A stretch of DNA of 33,106 nucleotides, from positions 1-33,106 of the forward strand of contig JAKSCD010000216.1 of the NCBI GenBank assembly GCA_022360775.1, read 5' to 3'. The notes under the pieces are model-generated. The model saw nothing but the letters and a program-made list of their open reading frames with translations. It made no database searches and had not been told where the DNA came from. The translations under genes and the position numbers were made by a program. Origin of the DNA: Sneathiellales bacterium (lineage in GTDB: Bacteria; Pseudomonadota; Alphaproteobacteria; Sneathiellales; Sneathiellaceae). This document shows positions 9,669 through 16,743 of this stretch, piece after piece; position 1 is the first letter of the stretch, and each line of letters starts with the position of its first letter.

Positions 9669-10244
9669 TCAGATTGAGACTTTCAAAAGGGAAAGCGCTG
9701 TCTCAACGGAAGTCTCTGCCAGCGGATCTTCTCCATCATAAGTGACACCGCAAAGCCGTATATGGTCAGGCTCGGCCACGCGTGCAATAAGATCCGAAAG
9801 GCCTTCCAGATAGTCAGGACCAAGATGTTCATCCCTGAACATTTGCCGAAGGGCCTTGCGGACGCATTGGCGATTACTGGTGGAGGCAAGAATATATCCT
9901 TCAGAGACAATACATTCGGGCCGGGTTAAAATGGAAAGATGCTCTTTGGAATAGGCCCTGTAACGCAGGAGATGATCTTTCAGTGCAGCACGGTTTTCGT
10001 CATAATTCTGCGCGCGCCGCAAGGATTGGCGTGTTTCTTCAAAGAGCGGTTCATATCCTACGGACATAAAGGAAAAGGCGAGGGAGCCAATATCCGGAAA
10101 GTGCCGATACACCGTTCCGCGGCCCAGTCCTGAAAGCCTGACAATTTCCGACATGGTAGGCAAGCCTGGCTGTTCTGTACGGGTGGCATTGTGAAAGGCC
10201 TCCATAATCAGTTCTCTGTTGTGAACAGCATCGCTGCGGGGCAT
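9669..10244 (-). CDS. TetR/AcrR family transcriptional regulator
   Basis: MPRSDAVHNRELIMEAFHNATRTEQPGLPTMSEIVRLSGLGRGTVYRHFPDIGSLAFSFM: TetR HTH; divergent from the nitronate monooxygenase gene. Confidence 0.92.
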   Translation of the reverse strand: MPRSDAVHNRELIMEAFHNATRTEQPGLPTMSEIVRLSGLGRGTVYRHFPDIGSLAFSFMSVGYEPLFEETRQSLRRAQNYDENRAALKDHLLRYRAYSKEHLSILTRPECIVSEGYILASTSNRQCVRKALRQMFRDEHLGPDYLEGLSDLIARVAEPDHIRLCGVTYDGEDPLAETSVETALSLLKVSI

Positions 10245-10274
10245 GGTTTCTCCTGCTCGCCTTAAAACTCTATC

Positions 10275-10319
10275 TGGACAAATGTCCGTTTATGGATTAT
10301 ATGGACAAATGTCCGTTTA
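10275..10319. promoter_or_regulatory. Duplicated palindromic operator (two copies of TGGACAAATGTCCGTTTA), probable TetR binding sites
   Basis: Identical 18-bp units at 10275-10292 and 10302-10319 (27-bp period), each containing the perfect palindrome GGACAAATGTCC, in the divergent promoter between TetR and nitronate monooxygenase. Confidence 0.85.
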
Positions 10320-10371
10320 GGAAAGTTTTAATTCAGGGCTGCATTTTCAGCATAAAAACAGGAGAAAACCC

Positions 10372-11331
10372 GTGTCACTGCCTCCCGTCCTTCAGAACAG
10401 ATTGTCTGTTCCTGTTATTGGTTCACCACTTTTCATTATTTCCAATCCTGATCTGGTGATTGCCCAATGTAAGGCAGGGATTGTTGGATCCTTTCCCGCC
10501 TTGAATGCACGCCCCGCAGAAGTTCTTGACCAGTGGCTGAAGAAAATCACTGAAGAGCTGGATGCTTATAACCAGGCTAACCCGGATAATCCTGCCGCGC
10601 CTTTTGCTGTCAACCAGATCGTGCATAAATCCAATGACCGTCTGGACCACGATGTTGAGATGTGTGTCAAATACAAGGTACCTATTGTCATTACCTCTCT
10701 GGGCGCCCGTGAAGATGTGAACGAGGCCATCCATTCTTATGGCGGTATTGTTATTCACGATATTATCAATAACTTCTTCGCCAAGAAGGCTATCCAGAAA
10801 GGCGCGGATGGTGTGATCGCCGTAGCCGCTGGCGCCGGTGGTCATGCGGGAACACTTTCCCCATTTGCCCTTATCCAGGAAATTCGCGAATGGTTTGATG
10901 GTCTGGTCCTGCTGGGAGGCTCTATCGGAACCGGTGATGCTGTCCTTGCGGCCCAGGCAATGGGAGCGGATCTCGCCTATATGGGATCAACCTTCATTGC
11001 AACCAAAGAAGCCAATGCAATGGAAGGGTATAAGCAGTGCCTAGTGGATAGCAATGCAGATGATATCGTCTATACCAATCTCTTTACCGGAGTGCATGGC
11101 AATTACCTGAAGCCTTCCATTGTGAATGCAGGTATGGACCCGGATAATTTGCCGGAAAGCGACCCAAGTAAAATGAATTTTGGCTCTGGCGGTAATGCCA
11201 AATCAAAAGCCTGGAAGGATATCTGGGGCTGTGGTCAGGGTATCGGTGCCATCAAGGAAATTGGAACAGCCGGAGAAGTGGTTGAAAAGCTGAAACGGGA
11301 ATATGAAGCCGCCAAAAAACGGATTGCCTGA
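10372..11331 (+). CDS. Nitronate monooxygenase (2-nitropropane dioxygenase-like, FMN-dependent)
   Basis: PVIGSPLFIISNPDLVIAQCKAGIVGSFPALNARP...VIAVAAGAGGHAGTLSPFALIQEIREWFDGLVLLGGSIGTGDAVLAAQAMGADLAYMGSTFIAT, NPD/NMO signature. Confidence 0.93.
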   Translation: MSLPPVLQNRLSVPVIGSPLFIISNPDLVIAQCKAGIVGSFPALNARPAEVLDQWLKKITEELDAYNQANPDNPAAPFAVNQIVHKSNDRLDHDVEMCVKYKVPIVITSLGAREDVNEAIHSYGGIVIHDIINNFFAKKAIQKGADGVIAVAAGAGGHAGTLSPFALIQEIREWFDGLVLLGGSIGTGDAVLAAQAMGADLAYMGSTFIATKEANAMEGYKQCLVDSNADDIVYTNLFTGVHGNYLKPSIVNAGMDPDNLPESDPSKMNFGSGGNAKSKAWKDIWGCGQGIGAIKEIGTAGEVVEKLKREYEAAKKRIA

Positions 11332-11350
11332 TCGCTGATGGATTTATAAA

Positions 11351-11382
11351 GAAAAAAGCCTCCATCTAGGAGGCTTTTTTTG
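11351..11382 (+). terminator. Intrinsic terminator after nitronate monooxygenase
   Basis: AAAAAAGCCTCC-atct(a)-GGAGGCTTTTTTT hairpin with T-run. Confidence 0.9.
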
Positions 11383-11385
11383 TTG

Positions 11386-11778
11386 CTAGGATTTGATGTC
11401 CAGCAAGGTTGCCTGCATTTCGTCCCAGGTGATGAGGGAGGCGATATTCGCTTCGTAAGATCGTTGGGCGATCTGGTTATTGACCAGATTGGTCGCAAGG
11501 TCCGTGTTGGGCACTTCCACAAACCCTTCGTCCGATGCCAGAGAATGATCTGGCACGTAGGCGAGGGCGGTCGCCGGATCCTTTGGCTTGATATGGACTT
11601 CCGGACCGCCAGAAGGGCCCGTGGTCTGGACAGCATCAAGTGCCTGATAAGCTGCATCTTCTCCCGTTGCACCAGGTGTGCCGACGGTCTGATGGTTTGC
11701 GATATTGCTTGCCCCAGTCGCTACGTGGCGTGTCGCGGCACGCATTCCGGCCAAGGCTGAACCCACAATAGAATCCAT
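11386..11778 (-). CDS. Orphan FlgC-like flagellar basal-body rod protein
   Basis: MDSIVGSALAGMRAATRHVATGASNIAN... ...ASDEGFVEVPNTDLATNLVNNQIAQRSYEANIASLITWDEMQATLLDI; C-terminus parallels FlgC in this window (NEDGYVKVPNVNALVEVMDMKETQRSYQANLGAIDASKRMIMQTLDI). Confidence 0.85.
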   Translation of the reverse strand: MDSIVGSALAGMRAATRHVATGASNIANHQTVGTPGATGEDAAYQALDAVQTTGPSGGPEVHIKPKDPATALAYVPDHSLASDEGFVEVPNTDLATNLVNNQIAQRSYEANIASLITWDEMQATLLDIKS

Positions 11779-11888
11779 AGTCAATCCGATCTGTATAAAA
11801 TTTTAAATAAACTTTATACGAAAATAAATAATCAATAATGCACTTTATAAGAGTTATTTCTTAACAAATTATTAATTTCTAAAGGGCG

Positions 11889-12482
11889 CTAATCCACAAG
11901 GATCATGATAACGGTGAACACAAGCAGGCTTGCCATCACAGCGTTAAAGATTTTCCGGGATTTTGGTGAAGAAAGCAGGCGACGAAGCTGTGTCCCGAGA
12001 ATAACCCAGACCAGAACAGCAGGAAAGCTCACTGCTGCATGTCCTCCCACGAGGAAGGCAATATCTAATGCTGTAATCTCGCTCCCGCTGGTGAAAAGAG
12101 AGGGAATAGTGCTCGCAAGGATCCAGGCTTTCGGGTTGATATATTGAAAAAGCGCGGCTTCGAGAAAGCTGAGTGGTTTGCCTGCTTTTGTGGATGCAGC
12201 TTCCCCGGCATTGAAGATCCGCCATGCAAGATAGAGCAGGTAGGCGCTTCCCAGATATTTCATGACGGATTGTAAAATCGGAACTTGCGTAAAGATCTGC
12301 CCAAGTCCAAAGCAGACAATCGCCAGCATGATTAAAAAACCGAGATAAACACCCAGGAAATGGGGGATTGTTCTTCTAAACCCAAAATTCACTCCGGATG
12401 AGGCAAGCATGATGTTATTCGGCCCGGGTGTAACCGAATTGATAAAGGAATAAACCATCAAGGGAAAGATAGAGACACTCAT
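11889..12482 (-). CDS. LysE family translocator
   Basis: MSVSIFPLMVYSFINSVTPGPNNIMLASSGVNFGFRRTIPHFLGVYLGF...KYLGSAYLLYLAWRIFNAG: LysE/RhtB N-terminal motif TPGPNN. Confidence 0.92.
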   Translation of the reverse strand: MSVSIFPLMVYSFINSVTPGPNNIMLASSGVNFGFRRTIPHFLGVYLGFLIMLAIVCFGLGQIFTQVPILQSVMKYLGSAYLLYLAWRIFNAGEAASTKAGKPLSFLEAALFQYINPKAWILASTIPSLFTSGSEITALDIAFLVGGHAAVSFPAVLVWVILGTQLRRLLSSPKSRKIFNAVMASLLVFTVIMILVD

Positions 12483-12553
12483 CCGCACCACCCAAAAAAG
12501 ATCAGATGAATACTGTGTCCCCTTTTTTAAAATAAGTCAATAATACTGACCAA

Positions 12554-12829
12554 TTATGAATTTGGTTTTTCTATCCACAGGTTGAGGATTTCCGTGAATC
12601 TGCTGCGTGGTATCAGGACTTTCTGTTCTTCATCATAAAGGTTCTCAATCTCTATATTTTCTTTAGTTATCAATAAATTGAATAAATTTCCTGCGATCTC
12701 GAAAGAAGATCTGTTTTCCTTTTCGAAAAGATCTCGAAGATGGTTGGCGAAAGAAAGGTTATCGCGGATTTCAGTTTCGAAAAACTCGGCAAGCATTTCA
12801 TTTTCAAACTTGTCACGCTTGCCATTCAT
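12554..12829 (-). CDS. Small acidic protein, candidate immunity protein for the upstream EndoU-like toxin
   Basis: 91-aa ORF MNGKRDKFENEMLAEFFETEIRDNLSFANHLRDLFEKENRSSFEIAGNLFNLLITKENIEIENLYDEEQKVLIPRSRFTEILNLWIEKPNS; start ATG overlaps the toxin stop (ATGA); no signal peptide; AT-rich. Confidence 0.65.
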   Translation of the reverse strand: MNGKRDKFENEMLAEFFETEIRDNLSFANHLRDLFEKENRSSFEIAGNLFNLLITKENIEIENLYDEEQKVLIPRSRFTEILNLWIEKPNS

Positions 12830-13335
12830 TCTGTTCCATCCTTTCTATAGAGAGGGTAGGCAGTAATGATACGACCGTCTTTCAGCAGATACCCTTCAAT
12901 CTTGAAGCCATAACCTGAAGGGCCTCGCCATTTCCTCGGATGCTCCAGTTCATCCTGGTGATAGGCCTGAAGGATTGCTTTGATGAGTTGCTGTCGTGTC
13001 AGATGGCTTGGAAACAGACTGGAGAATTTCTCCTTCCACTTTTTGCTATGGGGATCGTAAATTTCCACCAGTGCCGTATAAACGCCCGCTTTATTGGGCC
13101 CCTCCAGTTTCCTGGAAATTCGGGCTGTCCTGTTGGAGGGAGGATTACTGATGTGATGAAAGCCGGTGGGCCTGCCTCTTTGATTGATTTCGCCGTCAAA
13201 AACATGCACCAGATGAATAGGCGGGGTTGTGTCACTCCAGATCTTCAGGTCTTTGGGATATGCAAGGCAGGACCAGAAGACAAGCCCAAGAAGGAAAGGA
13301 AGTGCGAGAGAGGACCTTAAGGCGCTAGCCACCAC
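12826..13335 (-). CDS. EndoU-domain (bacterial EndoU nuclease) probable secreted RNase toxin
   Basis: HVFDGEINQRGRPTGFHHIS...GVYTALVEIYDPHSKKWKEKFSSLFPSHLTRQQLIKAILQAY...GYGFKIEGYLLKDGRIITAYPLYR matches the bacterial EndoU nuclease pattern (His-x(n)-HH, K before SSLFP, C-terminal TAYP). Hydrophobic N-terminus (ALRSSLALPFLLGLVFWSCLA) if GTG at 13335/13332 is the start; these GTGs overlap the fliP stop. Confidence 0.8.
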   Translation of the reverse strand: MVASALRSSLALPFLLGLVFWSCLAYPKDLKIWSDTTPPIHLVHVFDGEINQRGRPTGFHHISNPPSNRTARISRKLEGPNKAGVYTALVEIYDPHSKKWKEKFSSLFPSHLTRQQLIKAILQAYHQDELEHPRKWRGPSGYGFKIEGYLLKDGRIITAYPLYRKDGTE

Positions 13336-14131
13336 CAGCCCCGCGCACGAAACTTTCCACCAGGCTTTTGGCAACCAGGTTCCATCCATCAACAAGCACG
13401 AAGAAAATCAGCTTGAAGGGAAGGGCGATCATGACAGGCGGCAGCATCATCATACCCATGGACATGAGGATGGAAGCAACAACCATGTCGATGACCAGGA
13501 AGGGGACGAAAAGCAAAAAGCCGATCTCGAAGGCCCGCTTCAACTCGCTGATCATAAATGCTGGCACAAGCACTTTTAGCGGGATTTCCTCTGGTGCTGC
13601 CACATCTTCAGTTGCACTGAGATCCATAAAAAGAAGGACGTCTTTTTCCCGCGCATGCTTCAGCATGAAATCCCTGAACGGAACTGAAATTCGTTCAAAG
13701 GCGGTTTCCTCGTCAATTTGCTCATTAATCAAAGGAAGAAGTCCTTCATCATAAGCCCGCTCGAATGTCGGGGCCATGATGAAACCTGTCAGGAACAGCG
13801 CAAGAGAGATAATGACGACATTCGGCGGAGTGGTTTGCACGCCGATGGCACTTCTCAGAAGCGAAAGAACAACAATCAGTCGCGTAAAGGAGGTGGTGAC
13901 AATCAGTATGGCTGGCGCCAGACTGAGGACGGTCATCAGAACGATGATCTGGACAATTCGTCCGGTAAGCGGACCCGCTTCCTCTCCAAGGTCAAGGGAT
14001 AGTGATTGCGCAAGGGCTTCTGCGGGGACAAACCACGCAACGATAGCCAAAAGCGCGGTTGCGACAAAAAGCAGATGAGAAGGGCGGAATTTTTTCAGCC
14101 AAATGGTGAGGTATGGTCTCCAGGCCTTCAT
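13325..14131 (-). CDS. fliP: Flagellar type III export protein FliP
   Basis: GRIVQIIVLMTVLSLAPAILIVTTSFTRLIVVLSLLRSAIGVQTTPPNVVIISLALFLTGFIM...VLVPAFMISELKRAFEIGFLLFVPFLVIDMVVASILMSMGMMMLPPVMIALPFKLIFFVLVDGWNLV. Confidence 0.98.
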   Translation of the reverse strand: MKAWRPYLTIWLKKFRPSHLLFVATALLAIVAWFVPAEALAQSLSLDLGEEAGPLTGRIVQIIVLMTVLSLAPAILIVTTSFTRLIVVLSLLRSAIGVQTTPPNVVIISLALFLTGFIMAPTFERAYDEGLLPLINEQIDEETAFERISVPFRDFMLKHAREKDVLLFMDLSATEDVAAPEEIPLKVLVPAFMISELKRAFEIGFLLFVPFLVIDMVVASILMSMGMMMLPPVMIALPFKLIFFVLVDGWNLVAKSLVESFVRGAGGG

Positions 14132-14511
14132 TTTGACGGGTTCACTCTTTCATGAAGGGGAGGTAGTTTTGCGAAAGAAGGTTCTTTGCCTGCCTCCTCC
14201 GGCATGTCTTCATCGAGAAAAACCTCTTTTGGCGTTTCCGGTTTTTTGATCTGAATATTCTGCTCGATCACCAGGTCTCTCTCGGGTCCAAGAAGCAGGA
14301 GATGTTCCTGGTCATCGCGGCGAACCAGAACCAGTTTTCGTTTTGCATCAACGGAGGTAACCTGCGTGACCCCTAGGCGTTTGCGATCGCCCCGTTTTCC
14401 ATCTGCCTTGGGGACCATTCCCATTTTTCGCCCGATCCAGGCCAGAAGACCGATAAGGCCCAATACAAGGATCAGAACCGCGATATATTTTATATAAGGA
14501 ATAAGGTCCAT
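14128..14511 (-). CDS. fliO: FliO-like flagellar biosynthetic protein
   Basis: Single N-terminal TM plus GDRKRLGVTQVTSVDAKRKLVLVRRDDQEHLLLLGPERDLVIEQNI; immediately upstream of fliP with a 4-nt overlap. Confidence 0.88.
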   Translation of the reverse strand: MDLIPYIKYIAVLILVLGLIGLLAWIGRKMGMVPKADGKRGDRKRLGVTQVTSVDAKRKLVLVRRDDQEHLLLLGPERDLVIEQNIQIKKPETPKEVFLDEDMPEEAGKEPSFAKLPPLHERVNPSK

Positions 14512-14591
14512 TCGAAGATTGTTCCGTTACTCAGGCGTTCTTTTAGGTATCATTAACCAATAAAAGTAAACAACGTGTTGGTTTTTGAAAA

Positions 14592-14891
14592 CTATTCTTT
14601 TTCTTTTGGGGGTTTTCCTTCAATCTGATCGATGCGGGTGCCAAGTTCTTTATAGCGAAGACGAATTTCCGCTGCCAGATCGTCGAGCATATTGAGGAGG
14701 TCCTTGAGTGCCCGGGTCAGACGATCCTTGTCTTCCGGGGATTGCTCACTCACCTGCTGATGGATGACCATGAGACGTTCAGGAAATCTCGAAATATCAA
14801 CATCCCCGCCTTTTTTTGCGCTTTCGTGCTGAAGCTCAAGTTCTTTGGCAAGATCTGCAATCAGCGTATCAAGATCATGATCAACGGACAT
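14592..14891 (-). CDS. Small helical hypothetical protein in flagellar locus
   Basis: MSVDHDLDTLIADLAKELELQHESAKKGGDVDISRFPERLMVIHQQVSEQSPEDKDRLTRALKDLLNMLDDLAAEIRLRYKELGTRIDQIEGKPPKEKE; overlaps the FlhX-like CDS by 11 nt. Start trimmed from 15011. Confidence 0.7.
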   Translation of the reverse strand: MSVDHDLDTLIADLAKELELQHESAKKGGDVDISRFPERLMVIHQQVSEQSPEDKDRLTRALKDLLNMLDDLAAEIRLRYKELGTRIDQIEGKPPKEKE

Positions 14892-15216
14892 CAATGTCCC
14901 TTTCACTGAAGAAAGCGGCTTCACTTTCCGTATCACCCTGGGATTTATAGAGGTAGGAGAGAATTTCCGAAACAGCAGCGAAGGCTTCCAGCGGGATCGG
15001 TGTATCCACATCCACCTCTTTCAGGATTTGTGCAAGATCGGCATCTTCACGGACTTTAACGCCATGTTCAAAGGCAATTTGCAGGATTTGCTCTGCAAGT
15101 GCGCCTTCACCGGTTGCTGTGACAACAGGGGCGTCAGTACTTCCTTTTTCATGGGAAAGGGCAACCGCTAGAGGCCGTTTTATTTGTTGTTCTTCATTCT
15201 CTTGCTCGTCTGACAT
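14881..15216 (-). CDS. FlhB C-terminal-domain homologue (FlhX-like, EscU/YscU/HrcU family)
   Basis: RPLAVALSHEKGSTDAPVVTATGEGALAEQILQIAFEHGVKVREDADLAQILKEVDVDTPIPLEAFAAVSEILSYLYK aligns by eye with FlhB in this window (HYAVALKYNQAEDPAPVVLALGTDNIALKIREIANENEIPIVENPPLARALHASCELDEAIPYEHYRAVAEVIGYVLK). Confidence 0.9.
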   Translation of the reverse strand: MSDEQENEEQQIKRPLAVALSHEKGSTDAPVVTATGEGALAEQILQIAFEHGVKVREDADLAQILKEVDVDTPIPLEAFAAVSEILSYLYKSQGDTESEAAFFSERDIDVR

Positions 15217-15316
15217 TGCCGCTCCGTTTTGCAGACTGTTTTGAGACCCTAGAAGCTATATAGATCAATGTCAATTAATGGCGAGCTTGAGCGAAAAAGA
15301 ATTTAAAATCAGTTGA

Positions 15317-16315
15317 TTATGCCGCTTTGGGAGCGATGATCATTTTCGCTGTTTCGCGAATGTCCCGAACCTCAGCATTGTCCAGTAATCCCCGCTCAAG
15401 CAATTCTCGATGACATTCTGCGAGGTTATAATGAGGGATAGAAGGGTAAAGGTGATGCTCGATATGGTAATTGACACTATGCGGAAACAGGAGAAAGCGT
15501 ATCCAGGCAGGACCTGTATTCGTACGTGATGCTTTCATCGGTTCATCAAGGCTTCTTACAGCACCATGCTCGCAAATGGCGCGAAAACGCAAAATAGGCT
15601 GCAAAAGAGTGAGAAGCGGCAAAATCCAGAGAACCAGATATTCCAGCAAATACCCCATGTACCAGCAGATAGTCGGCATAATGATGTGAAAAGCCAGAAC
15701 GCCCCAGCGATCGAGATCTGCTGCTTTTCGAAGGGCAGGGGATGTATCATCCAGAGGGCGGTTCTTCTCATATGCTGTATTGGCTTGATCCTTGTTCGGG
15801 GCAGGGGCACCAAAGAAATAGGAAAAGGTTTTAAAGGCCGTGCTGCCCGTCAGGTCTTTAAGCAGTTTTTTAAACAGATAGGCTTTGCCCCGGGGATAAC
15901 CGCCATGAAGCGGAATATCCGGATCCTGTTTTCCGTAGAGATGATTATGATGAAGACGGTGAACCACCCGATAGCTGCACATGGAAATACCAACCGGGGA
16001 TGCAATCAATCGTCCTGCCAGATCATTAAGCCAGCGGGTCTTGTACATTCTGTAATGCGCGGCATCATGCGCAAGAACAAAGCAGGCCTGCTGACGCGTG
16101 GCAATGATAAACAGGCAAGGGATAACAACCCATGGTGTCCAGTAATAGATCGATAATCCGATGCAGGCGGCAAGGATGGCTACTGTCTGTAGAAGTCCCA
16201 GCGTTGATTTCAAAGGATTAATGCGGGTAAGGCGTTTAATGATTTCCGGCGGGAGTGACTTGGCCCGGCGGGTGTCTTCACGGAACTCCTGACCTTTTTG
16301 AACCTCGGTTTTCAT
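15317..16315 (-). CDS. Fatty acid desaturase family protein
   Basis: Histidine boxes HDAAH, HRLHHNH and NYHIEHHLYPSIPHYNL plus TM segments. Confidence 0.95.
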   Translation of the reverse strand: MKTEVQKGQEFREDTRRAKSLPPEIIKRLTRINPLKSTLGLLQTVAILAACIGLSIYYWTPWVVIPCLFIIATRQQACFVLAHDAAHYRMYKTRWLNDLAGRLIASPVGISMCSYRVVHRLHHNHLYGKQDPDIPLHGGYPRGKAYLFKKLLKDLTGSTAFKTFSYFFGAPAPNKDQANTAYEKNRPLDDTSPALRKAADLDRWGVLAFHIIMPTICWYMGYLLEYLVLWILPLLTLLQPILRFRAICEHGAVRSLDEPMKASRTNTGPAWIRFLLFPHSVNYHIEHHLYPSIPHYNLAECHRELLERGLLDNAEVRDIRETAKMIIAPKAA

Positions 16316-16489
16316 TCTTTTTATAACCTTGTCCAGAGACTGTCGATAACACTGTTATAATTTCATCATACTCCTGTCCGGCAAAAAAAGAAATCTTTTC
16401 TACGATTTGTTAGAAAATTTTCTTTCCCTTCATTTCCTGTTTTGGCAGAGATATAAAACTGGTTGTCTCAAAACTTTTTCATTTCTCAC

Positions 16490-16518
16490 TTGCAACTGCT
16501 TAAGGGAATGATTATGTT
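16490..16518 (+). promoter_or_regulatory. Candidate sigma-70-type promoter for structured RNA
   Basis: TTGCAA (16490-16495), 17-nt spacer, TATGTT (16513-16518); predicted TSS about 16525 coincides with the 5' edge of a stem. Confidence 0.5.
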
Positions 16519-16524
16519 CCCGGC

Positions 16525-16607
16525 CGAGATGCGACGCATGACGCCTTGAAATGGTACGGTCGCGATACCGCGTCTCGATAGAAATTTCATGAGGGTTGCC
16601 CTCTTTT
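16525..16607 (+). ncRNA. Candidate small RNA or transcription-attenuating leader upstream of the DJ-1/PfpI-like gene
   Basis: Stem CGAGATGCG (16525-16533)/CGCGTCTCG (16569-16577, one G-U pair), then terminator-like GAGGG-ttg-CCCTC-TTTTT (16591-16607), preceded by a promoter-like sequence; no ORF. Confidence 0.5.
16591..16607 (+). terminator. Short intrinsic terminator (end of candidate sRNA/leader)
   Basis: GAGGG-TTG-CCCTC followed by TTTTT. Confidence 0.6.
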
Positions 16608-16743
16608 TACAAAAGACTTGAATTGACCCAACGCGCTAGTGAGCGGGCCGCACTTCTGGTGGGGCGTCGATTATTTTTGGTCTTTTGATAACAGCCTGGA
16701 CCGTCCAATTAGCGGGCGGCAATCGGAAAGGAAAAAGCTGAAG

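Noticed and set aside
13336-13395. Upstream part of the EndoU ORF inside fliP
   Set aside because: Overlaps conserved fliP codons; GTGs at 13335/13332 give a signal-peptide-like N-terminus and minimal overlap.
13368-14078. Plus-strand ORFs opposite fliP
   Set aside because: Shadow ORFs of a highly conserved gene.
16639-16743. N-terminal extension of the DJ-1-like ORF from GTG 16639
   Set aside because: The ATG at 16744 has a good RBS and starts at the family N-terminus; the extension lies in the structured leader.
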